Shown piece after piece: positions 10,158 through 21,293 of a DNA stretch of 64,000 nt; within the stretch, counting starts at the first letter, position 1, and each line of letters begins with the position of its first letter. The notes under the pieces were generated by a model that was given only the letters and a program-made list of their open reading frames with translations, was not told the origin of the DNA and ran no database searches. The stretch covers positions 18,029 to 82,028 of the forward strand of contig WNNJ02002762.1 in assembly GCA_012934845.2 (NCBI GenBank), written 5' to 3'. Origin of the DNA: Pomphorhynchus laevis. Its lineage: Eukaryota; Acanthocephala; Palaeacanthocephala; Echinorhynchida; Pomphorhynchidae. A program made the translations under genes and the position numbers.

Positions 10158-10302
10158 CTGAAGCATTTCTTTGTGTATGTAGATGTTATCGTAACAATCG
10201 TCATCGATATTCTTTTGAGAATAATTTTGAATCTGACTTTGATCGATTGGTTGAACGATTTTTTCAAAATCATCATCTAAAACCACTCGTTGCATTGCGT
10301 CT
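10158..10302 (-). CDS. PRMT3: PRMT3 exon 4
   Basis: This 145-base exon encodes DAMQRVVLDDDFEKIVQP ... DDDCYDNIYIHKEMLQ. The end corresponds to the PRMT signature before the AdoMet domain (human YFSSYGHYGIHEEMLKD). Exon 5 then continues DEHRTITYIRA. The acceptor is ATATAG and the donor CAG|GTAGCT. It starts with one base completing a codon from exon 3 and ends in phase 0. The usual YFxSY is degenerate here (CYDNIY). Confidence 0.85.
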
Positions 10303-10357
10303 CTATATTTAAGCAATAATATGACATGTTATTAAATCAAAAAGAATGGATACTTGC
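10303..10357 (-). other. PRMT3: PRMT3 intron 3: 55-bp GC-AG intron
   Basis: Only a GC donor makes the frames of exons 3 and 4 meet. Exon 3 ends ATG AA, the intron begins GCAAGTATCC (the classical GC-AG donor consensus) and ends AAATATAG, and exon 4 begins A GAC GCA. The GT four bases downstream (CAA|GTATCC) would throw exon 4 into a frame with an early stop. At 55 bp it is by far the shortest intron of the gene in this window. Confidence 0.75.
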
Positions 10358-10589
10358 TTCATTGTGTGAACTTCAGAAAGCAACACTTGAAACTGTTCCC
10401 TAAAGTCCATAACATCTTTACATTGTTGAATTGACTTTAGGGAGTAGATTGATCCATCGCTGCAATCGACTGAATTTAAAAATGTGATATCTTCAAGTTG
10501 TGAGTATTTCTGCTTATTGATAGTGTTATCGGTCGAGTCTACTTCACCAGAAATGCGTACTTCGAAGTCGATAAGGTCTTCAGAAACAT
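10358..10589 (-). CDS. PRMT3: PRMT3 exon 3: linker / coiled region
   Basis: This 232-base exon encodes DVSEDLIDFEVRISGEVDS ... SIYSLKSIQQCKDVMDFREQF ... LLSEVHTMK. It corresponds to the helical linker between the zinc finger and the catalytic domain of PRMT3 (human VEDLYEP ... LQKMKQFAQDF). The acceptor TTATTAAG|AT completes a Gly/Asp codon begun by the G ending exon 2 (G|AT = Asp). Exit phase is 2. Confidence 0.8.
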
Positions 10590-11195
10590 CTTAATAAATT
10601 TCACAATTTAAAATTTCAGTTTTTATTGCGTAGCTTGGCTGTTTCTTATTTGTTAAAATTTAAACTCAATTTTGATAATGAGAATGCCGTTGTCGCTTAA
10701 ATTTAAATTAAAAACAAAATTAGTGAGCGTCTTCTTTAACGAGCCACTTCGCTTGCCAAACGTTTATCGTAAGTAACCTCACTTAATGTCAGTTAATTAA
10801 GCAATAGTGTACAATGACTTAAGGTTGTATTATTTTAAAAACGACGAGGCTAGGAAAACGCATAAATTAATAAATTAGTTTCCAGTAAAATAAACAAATA
10901 CTGTGGACATTCAAAGCGATCATATCAACAATCGCGTGTTTTTTTCAATTTAAGAAGCGAAAATAGTACATGTTTTAAATTCCAGATATACGCGGAAATT
11001 GTATAAATATAGACGACAAATTTCTATTATTCAAATTCAAGAACTTCATTCGAGTTCGTTCTAAAATTGGAAATCTGTACAGTTGATATGAACCATCAAC
11101 TTAAAAGTTGGGGATTCAACTACATCGCATTTGTGTTAATGAACCTTCGACTGTGTATGATTGTATTACGCAATATCATTGTTCATTCAAAATAA
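10590..11195. other. PRMT3 intron 2, nothing recognised
   Basis: AT-rich intron sequence between exon 3 and a PLE tail. No open frame or repeat could be supported. Confidence 0.4.
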
Positions 11196-11622
11196 AAACT
11201 TAAATTTCAATTTTTGTAACTTAATATAAATTACATAAAATCTTACTGCAATTATTTATTATTTAATTATTCAATTTGGATTTAATAATTAATAATATTA
11301 AATATTAATATTATTAATAATATTAAATAACAATATTATTAATACTAAATTAATTTAATAATATTAAATCTTGATTTATTGAAACTGAAGGAATATCAGA
11401 ACAGCAATTGTGGACAAGAATAAATCCATGCCTACAGCTAAAAAGGAGTCAGTAGCAGTTCCAGCAAAAGAAAAATTTAATTAAATATTTTCCTGAATCT
11501 ACATGTTACTATCTATACATAAAGTAATAAAATTTATTAAATTTTGATTGTTATTATTATATTTTATTAATTTTATTTTAAAATTATATTAAATACGTAT
11601 ACTCAGTTAGCTGATTTGATTA
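11196..11622 (+). mobile_element. Penelope-like element tail, 5'-shortened
   Basis: Only the AT-rich 3' half of the PLE tail is present, broken by ~120 bases of unrelated sequence at about 11375-11495. It ends in the closing motif ACGTATACTCAGTTAGCTGA (11595-11614). Confidence 0.55.
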
Positions 11623-12140
11623 TATTTGATAAATAATTTTCGAGCATCAATGTGATTACTTTTGTCGATAAAATAACAATATAATTTAATCTTGGATTTT
11701 CAATTACGCTCTTTTTAATAACAATGAATGCAAATGATTGTGATTTGATTGAATATTATGCTGAACTTTAGAATCATACAGTACAAACATTAAAGTACAC
11801 ACAAAAACAAAAAAATGAATGATCCGCATACACTTTAATTTGTACGCTACTTACGGTTAAACATATTTACTATGAAATCATTATCACTAAATTTATAAAA
11901 AAAATTATAAAAAAATATTTCCAGAAGTTCGGCATTACTAGGAAATGAAACTATTGGAAAAATTTGACAACTGATGTTTAAAATTGCTTAATAACGGATG
12001 AGTTGTAAAATCCAAAATATTAAAAAAAGTATAATTTCATTGCTGGATCCGAATTTCCATTCAACCGAATAAAAAGAACAACAAGGCTTGTTCCAATTCA
12101 ACGATTTCAAAGAGCAAAGTTAAATGAAAATTTTACTCAC
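11623..12140. other. PRMT3 intron 2 continued, nothing recognised
   Basis: AT-rich, with no coding signal until the exon 2 donor at 12140. Confidence 0.4.
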
Positions 12141-12249
12141 CAAGCAAAAGAGCACCGTCGTCGTCGAGAACTGTCTTTAAAAATTTTTCATCATTCCAAA
12201 CGAAATTTGATTTGGATATATATTCCATAACTGCTTTAGGGCTGAATTT
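12141..12249 (-). CDS. PRMT3: PRMT3 exon 2
   Basis: This 109-base exon, too short to stand out as an ORF, encodes KFSPKAVMEYISKSNFVWND followed by EKFLKTVLDDDGALLL. It matches human PRMT3 NPTVEYMNSIYNPVPWEKEEYLKPVLEDDLLL. Acceptor TTTATAG, donor GTGAGT. It enters in phase 0 after exon 1 (IRSQ) and leaves one base that completes the first Asp of exon 3. Family match and phase agreement together make this secure. Confidence 0.85.
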
Positions 12250-12835
12250 CTATAAAATTAAAAGAGAATACAAAGAAGTCCATCAAAAACAATCGATATA
12301 GGGTTATACGCATTTAACTTACTGTTAATGTCAGTGTTTAGTTACTCAAACTATTTTTAAAGTTTGAGAGATAATATCATACCATGAGCCACGACAAAGC
12401 CATTACGCGCCGAAAGCTTTGTCAATATATATAATAACTAACTCAGCTTTAATCTGATAAACTTTTGCATATTAGACAAATTAAACTATGAATTTAATTA
12501 AATAAAAATTCAAAATGTTATTTTCGAAACAACATAACCGCTTACATAATCTTTAGTGACTACCACTAAAACGTCCAAAAATATAAACCTCAAAGACGTC
12601 AAAAATGAAAATTACAAAAAGGAAAAGTACGACAACAAAGTTAAATAAAATTGAGGCAGCCTCATTGTTACCAAATAAATATGTTACCTATTCTTTATTG
12701 ATCAGATTGAGTGATGAGACTATTTTTACAATTTTCAGTGCTCTCGATAATTTGATCGACACACCGTCGTTTATTTCTAGGAAAATCAAAGCATCAATTC
12801 TCGCGTTAACATTTTTGTGCTAGTTAATATAAAAG

Positions 12836-14470
12836 TCAAGAGTCTTCAATACGTTCTACAGCCATTTTTGCGTTCCCAATAGATGCAACAAGCGCTTGAA
12901 GATTAGTATCACGGCTATGGAATCCCACTGTCTGCATTTGTAAAGTTCGGATGCATAAAGTTGTTCTTGAGTTTGGTTTGGTTGTTGATTTGTCGGCTGA
13001 TGTTGCCGGGGATAAAGACGATATAATGGTTGAAACAACGAAGCAGTATAATCAGGTTTGAGTATTGTAAATTTTGAAATACTGTTGTTGCATAAGCTGT
13101 TTGTCTATTGCTAGCTGATTGAGTAGAATCCACATCAGATGAAGTAGGTTGACTATTCATTTGATTATAGACTAGACCGCTTATATTTGAAGATATCAAC
13201 TGTGAATATACTTGTGGGGATGTGTCCCTAAGACAAAGTAGGTTTTGTAGAATTTGTACAATCGTCCTCAATGCTCGAGGATTTGTGCATAGAGCACGAA
13301 TTTCAGGTATTGGCCACTGACTTATAAACTCATGAATTACACGATGTACTTGTTCTCTTTGTTTTTCCTTCTGCATAAATTCATATGTACGCAGCAGATT
13401 AAGTAGAATACCAGGATCGCAAATAGAATTATCCATGTTTGGGTTAAAACTGGATGCCCGCAACATGTCGATTAACATGCGAGGATTTTCAGCAGCGACT
13501 ACTAATAATTGTTAAGGGTTCATCGTAGAATACCGATTAGTGTTTTCACTTGATGTATATTGCAAAGGCGACTCTAAACGGTTTGAATTAGATACATATG
13601 ATCTAGACGAATCGATTTGAAATGTAGTATTCTGATATGCCCCCGGGTTAGGCAGGAGGTTTGTATTTTCAGTTACTATTTGACTAGTGTTAGCTGTACT
13701 AGATGAGTTAGAATTTTTATTTAGATGGTTATCGCCAAACTGCTCATGTGCCACATTAAGCATTGGTTCTTGAAAATCGCGATAAATTATCTGTCGAACA
13801 TTATATCCGCTCGGTAAACTCTCAAGGTTAATCAGGGCTCTATCATGGTTTCTCGTAATTTCCTGTATAGTTGTAGGATTACGAATCATTTCCATTGTTT
13901 GACGCATTAAATCCGGATTGTTAACGAATTGTGAAACCTCGTGGTTCTGCTCCCTCGCTCTTTGCATTTGTGGATTCTTAAGCTTAATTGAACTAAGCAA
14001 TGCAGGATTACTCATAAGTCCTTGAGTCAAATTATTACTTAGAAGATTTTGAATTGCATGTGGATTAGTCTGAATAGTGCCAAAAATATTTTGTTGTATT
14101 TCAGTAAAATTTGAATTTCCAAATGGAAGGCTCGAAAATGATGCAAGTGGTAATCTGGATAATGTTGCAGTTCCATCGGTATGTTGATCAATATTCGGTT
14201 GATGCGATATCAACCCCTCCTTAATTGTTGGTGATTGCTGAAGTGACAAAGAAGCATTATTTGATTGTTTAGATGTTGAGTGATATGCCGAAGGTAGTCG
14301 TGGAGACATGAGTTGCAGGACAGGCATGTCAACCTCAGAATGGTCGCCTTTGACGACGGAAGCTGTTCGAATATTGGAGTCATGAACTATTTTAACTGAC
14401 TGGGCATCGAGCAGTGCAAGGTTGCTCATAGAAAATAGACGCGTCGATGGGTCGTCACAATATTCAAGAA
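12836..14470 (-). pseudogene. UBQLN: Intronless ubiquilin copy (broken)
   Basis: Ubiquilins carry ubiquitinated proteins to the proteasome. Read on the minus strand, ~14100-13720 encodes STI1-type repeats (NPDLMRQTMEMIRNPTTIQE ... NLESLPSGYNVRQIIYRDFQEPMLN), a strong ubiquilin signature. A second STI1 region follows (ENPRMLIDMLRASS ... CTNPRALRTIVQILQNLL). The UBA domain ends it (VGFHSRDTNLQALVASIGNA, then KMAVERI). The frame is broken by a TAA after STMNP (about 13514-13512), by a frameshift near 13050 and by another just before the UBA. The N-terminal ubiquitin-like domain is missing or unrecognisable, and an RLE LINE abuts at 14487. Absence of introns plus frame breaks suggest a retrocopy. 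It lies on the sense strand in intron 1 of PRMT3. No poly(A) remnant is obvious, so loss in place of a single-exon gene is not excluded. Confidence 0.8.
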
Positions 14471-14486
14471 TTTTCTCTTGTAAAGG

Positions 14487-16375
14487 TTAACCCATCTCGT
14501 CAAGACTTTTGAGGATCGCTTTTGCATTTCCTCTAATCAGTGCGACGGACACGAGCTGAAATAACTGACCCGCTGTGCTGCAATACGGGGTACAGTTTCT
14601 ACATGACATAGAACGAGCAATGAAACGAATTAGCTTTCCCCTTGGGGTTCCATCCTCCGTAAGTTTCAACAACTGCTGCCGCAAAACTGTATCCATTCTC
14701 CTCTAATTTGCGTTTATATTTCCTTTCCTTGACACAGGTGGCATACTTGCTTGCGGCATAGCCAGGGATCTCAGAAGCCATGGAAATATAAGCATTTTGT
14801 TGGGGGTTAGTTACAGCAAAATCAACTGCTAAAGGAGGGTCCTTATAAAATAGAATGTCCGCCGGTCTCTCTCGCAAACCACGAACAAGGTTGGGTACCT
14901 CCTTTGCCACCCTCAATCCAGCAGAAACCGCTGCTTGAAAGACTGTATCCCTCAAGCTATCATGTCGAATGCCGGGTGGCTTCCAAACTGACATGTTAGT
15001 GCGTGGACACCGAATTTGTCTGCCATCCTAAGGCAGCGTCTGTATCGAAAATCACTATTGCCCAGAGACTTCCCTCACCATAGACGTGGAAGCACAATAA
15101 ATTCATTTATTGCCAAGTTCATATGTGTGGCTTTGCTATGGACGGCCTGTAACCAAGCACACGCGTGTGGGCATGAAACTGCCAATAATTGAGCAGTATT
15201 AAAGCGATCGGCATTCTCCAATAGCCTGCGGCGCGACACTTTGTCAATGTGACAAGATAATCCTAATTGATTTGTTTGTGGATTTCCTACATGTTGCGGA
15301 ATAATAGATTTTACTGATTCGTACACAGGGAAAGTTTTTGGGTCAAGGTTTAATTGACTAGCGACAGTGTCTATACTGGACAGGAAGGCTGCCTGAGAGT
15401 GTTGGAAGCAGCTTCGAAGGCCCAGTCCTCCCATCTTCAGCGGTAAGCAAGCTTGCATCCACGCCCACTTATCGGGTTGAATAGAAGTGATATTACTAAA
15501 ACACTTCATTATTAAGCGGCCGAACAAACGGAAAACCTCTTCGGCGAATGCGGGGTCTATATTGCGCGTAAATGCTTTACCCGTGGAGCGGATGCGCAGC
15601 TATAAAGCAGGATGAATGCAACTTGTGGGTCAGGGAGATTTTCGAGCGAGTCCAGAGTTTGACGCAGGGATGGTAGAACAACATCGACAAGGTATCCCGA
15701 ACAATGTTCCTTAGACCCGATGGGACTTCCAAGAATTGGTAAGTTTTTTGTGGTGTTGACCAATGTGATCCATGGGCATCTGTTCTTTATCAAGTGACCT
15801 TGTCAGCCTTACCTATTACTTCGGTCTTTTTCCAGTTAATAGACAGTCCAATCGCAGGAAAATTAGCGGCAAGACGAGCCAGAGCCTCGCCCACCGCTAC
15901 AGGAGTTCCGCCGATTATTCCGTCGTCGAGGTACCACCTATTTAAGCTGATACCTTCAATCTCCGATATCTGGACCATAATCGGATCAATCGCCAGGCAA
16001 AACAGAACTGAACCAAGATGATCTCCTTGTTGTATCCCTCTTCGAGACTGAAGAAGTTTCAGGCTACCGAACCGAAGGCTCGAGGAAAGTGCCGTAGCAC
16101 CATGATGTCCATCGACTAATTTCTGGAAAATTCTTACTGATCGCGTTGACGAAGGAATTCCGGTTCAGCGTATTAAAAGCGTTAGCCAAGTCGATTTTAG
16201 CCCCAACCCAATTGATATCTTGATCATGAAGTTGTTGTAGCCGACGTGCTTGATGTAGTATCTGTTCCATTCCGTTTGGCGTATTTTTTTGTGCTTTGAT
16301 AAGAATTATGTTGATAATGTTCGGCCTAATCAGACACCATTTTGTGTTCGCGAAGGTGGAAGCAGTCATCTTGTC
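14487..16375 (-). mobile_element. LINE with restriction-like endonuclease (R2/NeSL/Hero/Utopia type), decayed
   Basis: Minus-strand fragments line up as one RT-endonuclease ORF2. They are AKIDLANAFNTLNRNSFV (RT motif A with Asp), RWYLDDGIIGG (YxDD), CLPLKMGGLGLRS, then a C-terminal segment RERPADILFYKDPPLAVDFA followed by VTNPQQNAY. The last is the PD-(D/E)xK-type nuclease (RPADI ... DFAVTNP) of RLE LINEs. A cysteine-rich motif follows (CRNCTPYC). The frame is broken at least four times and the N-terminal half is missing. It inserted in intron 1 of PRMT3 and abuts the ubiquilin copy. It is related to but clearly different from the element at 31016-34256. Confidence 0.75.
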
Positions 16376-16761
16376 TCAACAGAGTAATTCGCATATTTAC
16401 CCTGCTCGATAAAAATTTTCATATATTGTGTTGTTTCAATTTGATAACTTGTTAATATTTTTGTGGTGTATCTTTGAGGTCATATAAATCTGTAATATGG
16501 GAGCGTAGTTAGTATCTAGATATTGTGATATAGTTTAGGTGCTATAATTAAATTACATTTAGATTTTCATATTTCGCATATTGCATTTTATATTTGAATC
16601 TTTAAGGTCATTATTTATGAAATTTTAAATTTTTATAATCACTGAAAATGTCGTAATGGCGATAAATTTACTTTGCAGTCTTTGGTAAAATTAAATAACA
16701 AGATCATTTAATTATTATAAAATTATTTTATGATAATACATTCTTTTATAATATTAATTTT

Positions 16762-16764
<3 letters not shown>
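16376..16764. other. PRMT3 intron 1 sequence, nothing recognised
   Basis: AT-rich and apparently unique, lying between the RLE LINE and a TA microsatellite. Confidence 0.4.

Positions 16765-16832
<68 letters not shown>
16765..16832. repeat. (AT)n microsatellite, ~68 bp
   Basis: An uninterrupted AT dinucleotide tract that directly borders the nested palindrome. Long AT tracts extrude cruciforms and break easily, which may bear on how the palindrome arose. Confidence 0.95.
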
Positions 16833-16834
<2 letters not shown>

Positions 16835-18186
16835 ATAGTGCGAAAAATCGCTTGTAACTGTGGTCCAGGAGCCATAATTGGCTACGATTGATTGTAAATC
16901 TATGTGTTCTGCTAAATAACTGGACTTTGATCATCAGCTCCATCAGTCTAATGTATCACTCCGAGACGCTCCTAACCACCCAGCAGTCATCGTCAGTCGG
17001 ATGAAGTGGTTAGGGTGCGTTTCGACTGCTTTTGTGATAACTGTAAAGACACCAGCAATTCCTCACGATGCTAGACGAAACTCAGGTGCATAAAGCGTTT
17101 TTACTGGCTTGTTGCGTGTGTGGACCTTCTAGTTATTCTTTATATGTTGCACAAATGCGTATCCGTTGGTTACGAGGGCACTGAATCTCTCACAGGATTC
17201 CGAAAGGAATACGTTTTTTATATATTGATAGTGCGAAAAATCGCTTGTAACTGTGGTCCAGGAGCCATAATTGGCTACGATTGATTGTAAATCTATGTGT
17301 TCTGCTAAATAACTGGACTTTGATCATCAGCTCCATCAGTCTAATGTATCACTCCGAGAGTGATACATTAGACTGATGGAGCTGATGATCAAAGTCCAGT
17401 TATTTAGCAGAACACATAGATTTACAATCAATCGTAGCCAATTATGGCTCCTGGACCACAGTTACAAGCGATTTTTCGCACTATCAATATATAAAAAACG
17501 TATTCCTTTCGGAATCCTGTGAGAGATTCAGTGCCCTCGTAACCAACGGATACGCATTTGTGCAACATATAAAGAATAATACAGGATTCCGAAAGGAATA
17601 CGTTTTTTATATATTGATAGTGCGAAAAATCGCTTGTAACTGTGGTCCAGGAGCCATAATTGGCTACGATTGATTGTAAATCTATGTGTTCTGCTAAATA
17701 ACTGGACTTTGATCATCAGCTCCATCAGTCTAATGTATCACTCTCGGAGTGATACATTAGACTGATGGAGCTGATGATCAAAGTCCAGTTATTTAGCAGA
17801 ACACATAGATTTACAATCAATCGTAGCCAATTATGGCTCCTGGACCACAGTTACAAGCGATTTTTCGCACTATCAATATATAAAAAACGTATTCCTTTCG
17901 GAATCCTGTGAGAGATTCAGTGCCCTCGTAACCAACGGATACGCATTTGTGCAACATATAAAGAATAACTAGAAGGTCCACACACGCAACAAGCCAGTAA
18001 AAACGCTTTATGCACCTGAGTTTCGTCTAGCATCGTGAGGAATTGCTGGTGTCTTTACAGTTATCACAAAAGCAGTCGAAACGCACCCTAACCACTTCAT
18101 CCGACTGACGATGACTGCTGGGTGGTTAGGAGTGATACATTAGACTGATGGAGCTGATGATCAAAGTCCAGTTATTTAGCAGAACA
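16833..18186. repeat. Large nested palindrome / foldback array
   Basis: Two modules are repeated in both orientations. X is about 160 bp and runs from ATTGATAGTGCG to GTATCACTC. Y is about 250 bp and runs from CTCCTAACCACC to CAGGATTCCGAAAGG. The order is X-Y-X, then X'-partial Y', then X, then X'-Y'-partial X' (prime = inverted). Two perfect dyad centres are visible: at 17355-17357 with ~222-bp arms (17133-17354 / 17358-17579) and at 17744-17746 with ~163-bp arms (17581-17743 / 17747-17909). The outer arms 16905-17354 and 17747-18186 are also inverted copies. The arms look identical by eye. No ORF, RT or transposase is present. Confidence 0.9.
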
Positions 18187-18356
18187 TATATAAGAAGCAG
18201 ATAATAAGGTTTGAAACGTGAAATGTAGGTCTGGGTAAGCAACTGATAAGACCAACCCAGAATTGATAAGTAGCGTCTCGCTATATCACGAATAGGAACA
18301 ATACCTGTGAGGATAATATTGTGCCACAACCAGAAGAATTTCAGCTCACAGATGAA
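18187..18356 (+). repeat. Hammerhead-like interspersed repeat, copy 2
   Basis: The reverse complement of 865-1020, so here the plus strand carries the motifs: TTTGAAACGTGAAATGTAGG, then CTGATAAGACC in place of CTGATGAGACC. The core is therefore mutated. It is wedged between the palindrome and an L2-like LINE. Confidence 0.5.
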
Positions 18357-20228
18357 CTACATATGGAGCGTGACAGCGCCAGTAATTGAGCCCCGTAGAA
18401 TTGGTGAACTTCTGTCAGCAATTACTGGTGCCGGCGCACGATTACATGACAACAAAAACAGCAACATGACCACAAAAACGGCGGAGGTGATGATGCGTTG
18501 TTGAGGTAGGATGATGGATTTTAGAGAATTTGCGAAAAGGCTGATGCAGTAATCGATTTTAGGGAGGAGAAGCAATGAAAGAAGATACATATAGGAACAG
18601 AAGTCGATAAGGGGGCGAATACGGCGGATGTCACGGAGAATTAAGTTAGATGAGCGGACCTTGTCATGGACGAAGGGTTTAAGGGAAAGGTGATCATCGA
18701 AATGGAAGCCTAAGAAAGTGAGATTGTGGACTATGGGGATGATCGATGAGGCAAAATATACAGTGGGAGAAGATATGTTTGGTTTACGGGGGAGGATCCA
18801 CATTATTTTGGACTTTTCGGGGTTTAGAACGAGATGGAGATTGGAGAGACGTTTGTAGATAGAAGAAAGACAGTTAGAGGCAGAAATGCCGATATCGTGT
18901 ATGCGATGTGCGGGTGCATGAGCATAGATGAGCATGTCATCGGCGTATTGCATGACGTTAAAGGAGTGACGTTTGATAAACGGAGAGAGATCGCCAAGCA
19001 GAAGAGAGAAAAGCAGGGGACCTAGGACTGAACCTTGTAGGATCCCGCATAAAATAGGAATGGGAGGGGAAGATGATGAATTAGAACAGACGCGAAAGGA
19101 ACGGTCGGATAGATATGAGGCAAACCATGCTACGGAGGAGGAAGAAAAGCCGTAATCATAACGAAGGCGAGAAAGGAGGACGGAGTGGTCGACAATGTCG
19201 AATGCGGAGGAGAGATCGAGGGAGATGAGAACACTATATAGAGCCTTGTCTCGAGAAATGAGTAAGTCGCTGTAAACTTTCATGCAGGCGATTTTTGTAG
19301 AGTGATTAGAGCGGAAAGCGGATTGGAAAGGAGGGTACATATTGGATGAGGAGAGATAAGCGCTGATCTGTATTAAGATGAGGCGTTCTAAGAGCTTAGA
19401 AAGAGTAGGGAGTAGTGAAATGGGGCAATAGCTATAAGGAAGGGAGGGATCGAGCGATTGTTCCTTAAGGAGGGGACGAACGATTGCGGATTTCCAGTGT
19501 GAAGGGAAGATACGACTGCGGATGGACGAGTTAAACAAGGTTGTGAGAAATGGGGATATCGATGAGCATATAGATTTTAATATGTGAGTAGGCAGGGGAT
19601 TGGCAGGTGAGGTTTTGTTGGGCAAGGATATGAGGACAGATGATACTTCGGTAGGTGAGACAGGGATAATATAAAATTTCCGGAAAGATGATGCTAGGTG
19701 GGGCAGAGTGGGATAGGATGGAGACCGGGGTGTGATAGAGCAACGTGGATACTTTAATCTGGAAAAATGAGGAATAATCATTGGCATTGATGTTGCACGG
19801 CGAAGAGGAGCGAGCAAGGATTGTGTTAAAAGTATGCCAGAGAGTCTAAGAGTTAAATGAAGGTATGATTTTATGCTGCCAGAAGGAGTTGCATTTGGTA
19901 CGTAGTAGGTTGAGATGAGACCGTCGAAGAACAAGACAGGAATCACGGAAAGACGGAGTGATCGAGCGGAAATCGCGTCTGAGAGAGCGGTGATAGACTC
20001 GAAAAGCATGGCGGAGTCGACGCTTTGAGAGTAGGCATTGGATGTCAAACCATGGGGCACGGTGCAAGCGACAGTGTGGGTGAGACTTGAAGGGCAAGAG
20101 AATATCGAGAGTGGATGTGAGTTCAGAGTCGAAAAGAAAGGCAACATCGTGAGGAGAGGATGGTGTTATTGTGTGAAAAGATAAAGACGATTTAAGTAAG
20201 GGAAAGCGGAGAAGAGGGAGGTCAATAC
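18357..20228 (-). mobile_element. L2-like LINE family A, copy A1 (RT part)
   Basis: The minus-strand frame 20147-18357 (596 residues) holds the linker, the RT with [53 protein letters not shown] and LNPEKSKIMWIL. The invariant GVPQG has become GILQG. The last ~150 residues and the usual 3' end are lost: after HNGxITSAV-like sequence the frame reads into a remnant of the 3' UTR (CATGTAATCGTGCGCCGGCA), which then gives way to a small hairpin (CCAGTAATTG ... CAATTACTGG, 18381-18428). It is 5'-truncated at about 20228. It lies in intron 1 of PRMT3, same strand. Confidence 0.85.
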
Positions 20229-20804
20229 AAACCTGTTTTACAAAGACAAAATATTTGTATAATATGTGAACTCTTAGTTAAATTATCAGATTTGATTCAC
20301 AGCGCTAATAAAATTCCAATAAGTTATATAAGTAATTATTAACAAATGTTATTTAAAAATTTAGATAATGAATATCTTGTTACTTAGAATCTTTTACTGC
20401 TTTGTTCCTAAAAGAGAGGACATTTAGTTTAAGCTGAAAATAGGGGGAGGAGACGTAAATGCCTAAGACGTAAGGCGATAGCCGGTGTTCTTGTTAATGG
20501 TTCGTATGATATCCTATAAAGTTAGGGTGCGCATCTATACGTTAATTACTAGTTTGGTCAGATTAAATTTTAGAAGCAGCTTGCTACTAGAGGATTCTTC
20601 ACATTCACAATTAGCGAGCCGGATAAATTTTATGTCTGTTTCCATGGCGAAAGCGGAGAAACTTTGACTGCTAAAATAAATGGACAAACGCCTAGATGAC
20701 ATAGAAAATTATATAGTAACAAGTTTTAAACTTTTTCATAATAGAAAATAATTATTTGCAAATTAACAACTATCTATAAGTAAAATGTGCTTGAAATTTA
20801 TTAC
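20229..20804. other. PRMT3 intron 1, 5' end, nothing recognised
   Basis: AT-rich and unique in this window, ending at the exon 1 donor (GTAATA, 20804-20799). Confidence 0.45.
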
Positions 20805-21293
20805 CTGTGAGCGTATGAAATTGATTAGTCTAGCATAGCTCACTTGATCTCGGTCCGGTAAAGCTTTTAAAACGGAGGAAATATTAAAATCGTGACAATC
20901 ATTACAGTGAAGCAGCATATCTAAAGCATTTAAAAATACATCATTACAGAACAAGCATAGAGTTGTAACGTTAATGCTGTCAAAATCATCATCGATTTCG
21001 TCATTATTCGTATATAGGTCATTTTCATTATCAATATCCTCTTCCGAATCATTGTCATCGCTAGACGATGGAAGCGAATTTGGTGATTTATTACTAATGG
21101 CTAAACCGCTCATTCGCGTACATTCAGCATCATTTACACTGTCTAAACTATCCTCTTCAAATAATGGCTCGGTAGCATTCACTTCCAACTGCTTTGGTTG
21201 TTCTTGCATTTTGTGTGAACTGGTACAACGATTGCCACGTTTCATGCTCATCGATTTAAAGTTAGATCTTAAAACTTTACAACAAGTAAACAT
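20805..21293 (-). CDS. PRMT3: PRMT3 exon 1: start codon, acidic N-terminus, C2H2 zinc finger
   Basis: PRMT3 is a cytosolic type I arginine methyltransferase whose best-known substrate is ribosomal protein uS5 (RPS2). Its N-terminal zinc finger recognises that substrate. This 489-base exon starts at ATG (21293) and encodes 163 residues. A basic and serine-rich start is followed by an acidic stretch (DDNDSEEDIDNENDLYTNND), then TLCLFCNDVFLNALDMLLHC with HDFNI (C-x2-C-x12-H-x4-H), then YARLINFIRSQ. Human PRMT3 has CLFCDRLFTSAEETFSHCKS and YIKLINFIRLKNP at this place. Donor CAG|GTAATA, phase 0. A later in-frame Met could be the true start. The six exons in the window are in phase throughout and span 19.8 kb; intron 1 (8.5 kb) is almost all mobile DNA. 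Confidence 0.85.

Noticed and set aside
12605-12823. Plus-strand 72-codon frame downstream of the ubiquilin copy
   Set aside because: It is antisense to the region just after the ubiquilin stop, with no domain and AT-driven composition.
14487-16375. R2 element sitting in 28S rDNA
   Set aside because: The flanks are PRMT3 intron and a ubiquilin copy; no rRNA sequence is present.
16833-18186. Terminal inverted repeats of a DNA transposon
   Set aside because: No transposase, no single pair of ends, and modules occur in more than two copies in both orientations.
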